Source: JAJRRL01 sp047404195
GTDB taxonomy: Bacteria > Pseudomonadota > Gammaproteobacteria > JAJRRL01
NCBI GenBank assembly: GCA_047404195.1
Contig: JBDOIU010000008.1
Coordinates: 67,854 to 131,853 of the forward strand
Direction: 5' to 3'
Length of the DNA stretch: 64,000 nucleotides
Shown: positions 63,194 through 64,000 of the stretch, piece after piece
Position numbering within the stretch: position 1 is the stretch's first letter
How the letters are laid out: the number at the start of each line of letters is the position of its first letter
Made by a program: the position numbers and the translations under genes
Notes under the pieces: model-generated
Database searches by the model: none
The model's input: only the letters and a program-made list of their open reading frames with translations
What the model was told of the DNA's origin: nothing

Positions 63194-63769
63194 ATGCGTG
63201 CAGCCATACCACCAACATCATCAGATAACTATCATCTCAGCTATGCAACAAATGCGACAGTCTCACCGAGTAGATCACGTTGGCCTTACGCTACAATTAA
63301 GCTGTCGGCAATAATAGTTGCTGTGTCTGCCTGCGCTTTAATTTCTAAGATTCACGACATGACGTTTCACTCATTCGTAGCGCTACTATCAGTGCCAACC
63401 AATGATGCATTCATCGCGCTGGGTGTTTTTGGTGTTGTTTTAGCCATTGTTTCAGTCATTGCATTGTGTCGAATTGGTAAGACACGCAATGGTGATTTTG
63501 CGCGTGTTCCTGCTTTTACCGTTTCTGACCCGACTGCTGTATCATCGCTAACGACTACACATAAGCTCGGTGCGTCATCACAATGGCCAACCGCCCAACA
63601 GGTAAGTATTCCAGCTGATGCTACTTCTGGCGTCACAACTGCCACTCTCTCTGATGCTGCACAGTCACTGCCTTCTAATCAGCAAATAAACGCCAGTACA
63701 ATATCTGCTGTACCTGCTGTACCTGTTGATTGTGAACCAGTAATACCAACGGCTACTTTAGCGTGCTAG
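63194..63769 (+). CDS. Two-TM small membrane protein, member F
   Basis: 191 residues with GTGAGGGG upstream. A polar N-terminus of about 30 residues, hydrophobic segment 1 (LSAIIVAVSACALI), a short middle part, hydrophobic segment 2 (AFIALGVFGVVLAIVSVIAL) and a long Ser/Thr/Ala/Pro-rich tail ending in ATLAC. The HP motif of the other members is absent, so it is either a distant relative or only similar in layout. It stands immediately after member E and in the same direction. No known family. Confidence 0.55.
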   Translation: MRAAIPPTSSDNYHLSYATNATVSPSRSRWPYATIKLSAIIVAVSACALISKIHDMTFHSFVALLSVPTNDAFIALGVFGVVLAIVSVIALCRIGKTRNGDFARVPAFTVSDPTAVSSLTTTHKLGASSQWPTAQQVSIPADATSGVTTATLSDAAQSLPSNQQINASTISAVPAVPVDCEPVIPTATLAC

Positions 63770-63932
63770 GTATGAGTACACATGGCTCTACCTTGCTCCT
63801 ATAGGTATGCTTTGGATTCAATAAGGTTGGGTAGTATTGTAAGAGGTGCTTGTCATCATCTGCTTGCTCATGTGGTCGTGAATTGTGCACTGACTTATTC
63901 GATTCTGGCTCGCAAATATCACGGAATGATGA

Positions 63933-63938
63933 TATGAT
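63933..63938 (+). promoter_or_regulatory. Candidate extended -10 before the last gene
   Basis: TATGAT preceded by TGA, 34 bases before ATG 63972. No -35 element at a good distance. The 200 bases between member F and this gene hold nothing else I recognise. Confidence 0.3.
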
Positions 63939-63971
63939 AGCCATCTTTTATTGGCACTGTGCGGAGGAAGC

Positions 63972-64000
63972 ATGCTTTCAGTCAGCAATTTAACCATGAC
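63972..64000 (+). CDS. ABC-type ATPase, first codons only (runs off the window)
   Basis: ATG 63972 has a strong binding site (GGAGG, 63963-63967) and the nine visible codons read MLSVSNLTM, which is how many ABC ATPases, above all the ABC-F group (Uup, EttA, YheS), begin. The rest lies outside the window, so the subfamily cannot be told. Confidence 0.45.

Noticed and set aside
1..64000. tRNA, rRNA genes and insertion sequences
   Set aside because: I scanned for tRNA T-arm-like sequences, rRNA segments, transposases and terminal inverted repeats and found none that I could support by eye. A dedicated scan (tRNAscan-SE, ISfinder search) would settle it.

Overview
The window reads as a chromosomal piece of a host-associated gammaproteobacterium, most likely an intracellular relative of Legionellales living in a protist. 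This rests on the gene orders tgt-yajC-secD-secF, gltA/sdhCDAB-sucABCD, minCDE and miaB-phoH-ybeY-corC-lnt, combined with eukaryote-like genes, secreted or membrane proteins without recognisable families, and several decayed genes. Nothing in the sequence fixes the species.

Layout. 1-4.2 kb: the 3' end of pmbA (tldE), a gene for a protein with two ubiquitin-like repeats ending in a CaaX box (CVIM), then three wrecks: a phosphotransferase remnant, the C-terminal half of an ABC exporter, and a deleted sodium:solute symporter. 4.6-14.8 kb: a short leader ORF and a giant ORF (about 3,335 codons) made of helical-repeat sequence with a C-terminal TKL-type protein kinase; a run of eight C sits where the two frames meet. 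15-20.6 kb: mnmA (minus) and the tgt-yajC-secD-secF operon. 20.7-22.5 kb: three tandem, overlapping genes for small secreted cysteine-patterned proteins plus a small membrane protein. 22.5-24.6 kb: pdxJ, a tiny membrane protein and a YfcH-type epimerase. 24.6-35.6 kb: TCA-cycle block, gltA (minus) divergent from sdhCDAB-sucABCD, closed by a clear terminator.

35.8-39 kb: a protein with a U-box-like N-terminus and about 14 Trp-containing ankyrin-like repeats, interrupted near its end by a T8 run, then a two-TM protein with a near-consensus promoter. 39.4-42.5 kb: minCDE (minus), a YciA-type thioesterase and a LexA-type repressor. 42.6-49.6 kb: a second giant helical-repeat/TKL kinase with an extremely basic linker. 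49.6-57.1 kb: an MFS transporter, a ZIP metal transporter, and the miaB-phoH-ybeY-(corC::lnt) operon in which corC and lnt are fused in one frame across an A10 run. 57.4-63.8 kb: an array of small two-hydrophobic-segment proteins, two of them on an 880-bp tandem duplication that copies promoter, leader, gene and terminator. The last bases start an ABC-type ATPase gene.

How it fits together. Housekeeping operons (Sec export, tRNA modification, TCA cycle, cell division, lipoprotein acylation) are separated by islands that look like host-interaction genes: a ubiquitin mimic with a host lipidation signal, a U-box-like repeat protein, two eukaryote-type kinases, and a multigene family of small membrane proteins. 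Secretion of any of these, and their activity in a host, is inference. A second theme is homopolymer runs at decisive points (C8, T8, A10, G8), which could mean phase variation or transcriptional slippage, or in part sequencing error.
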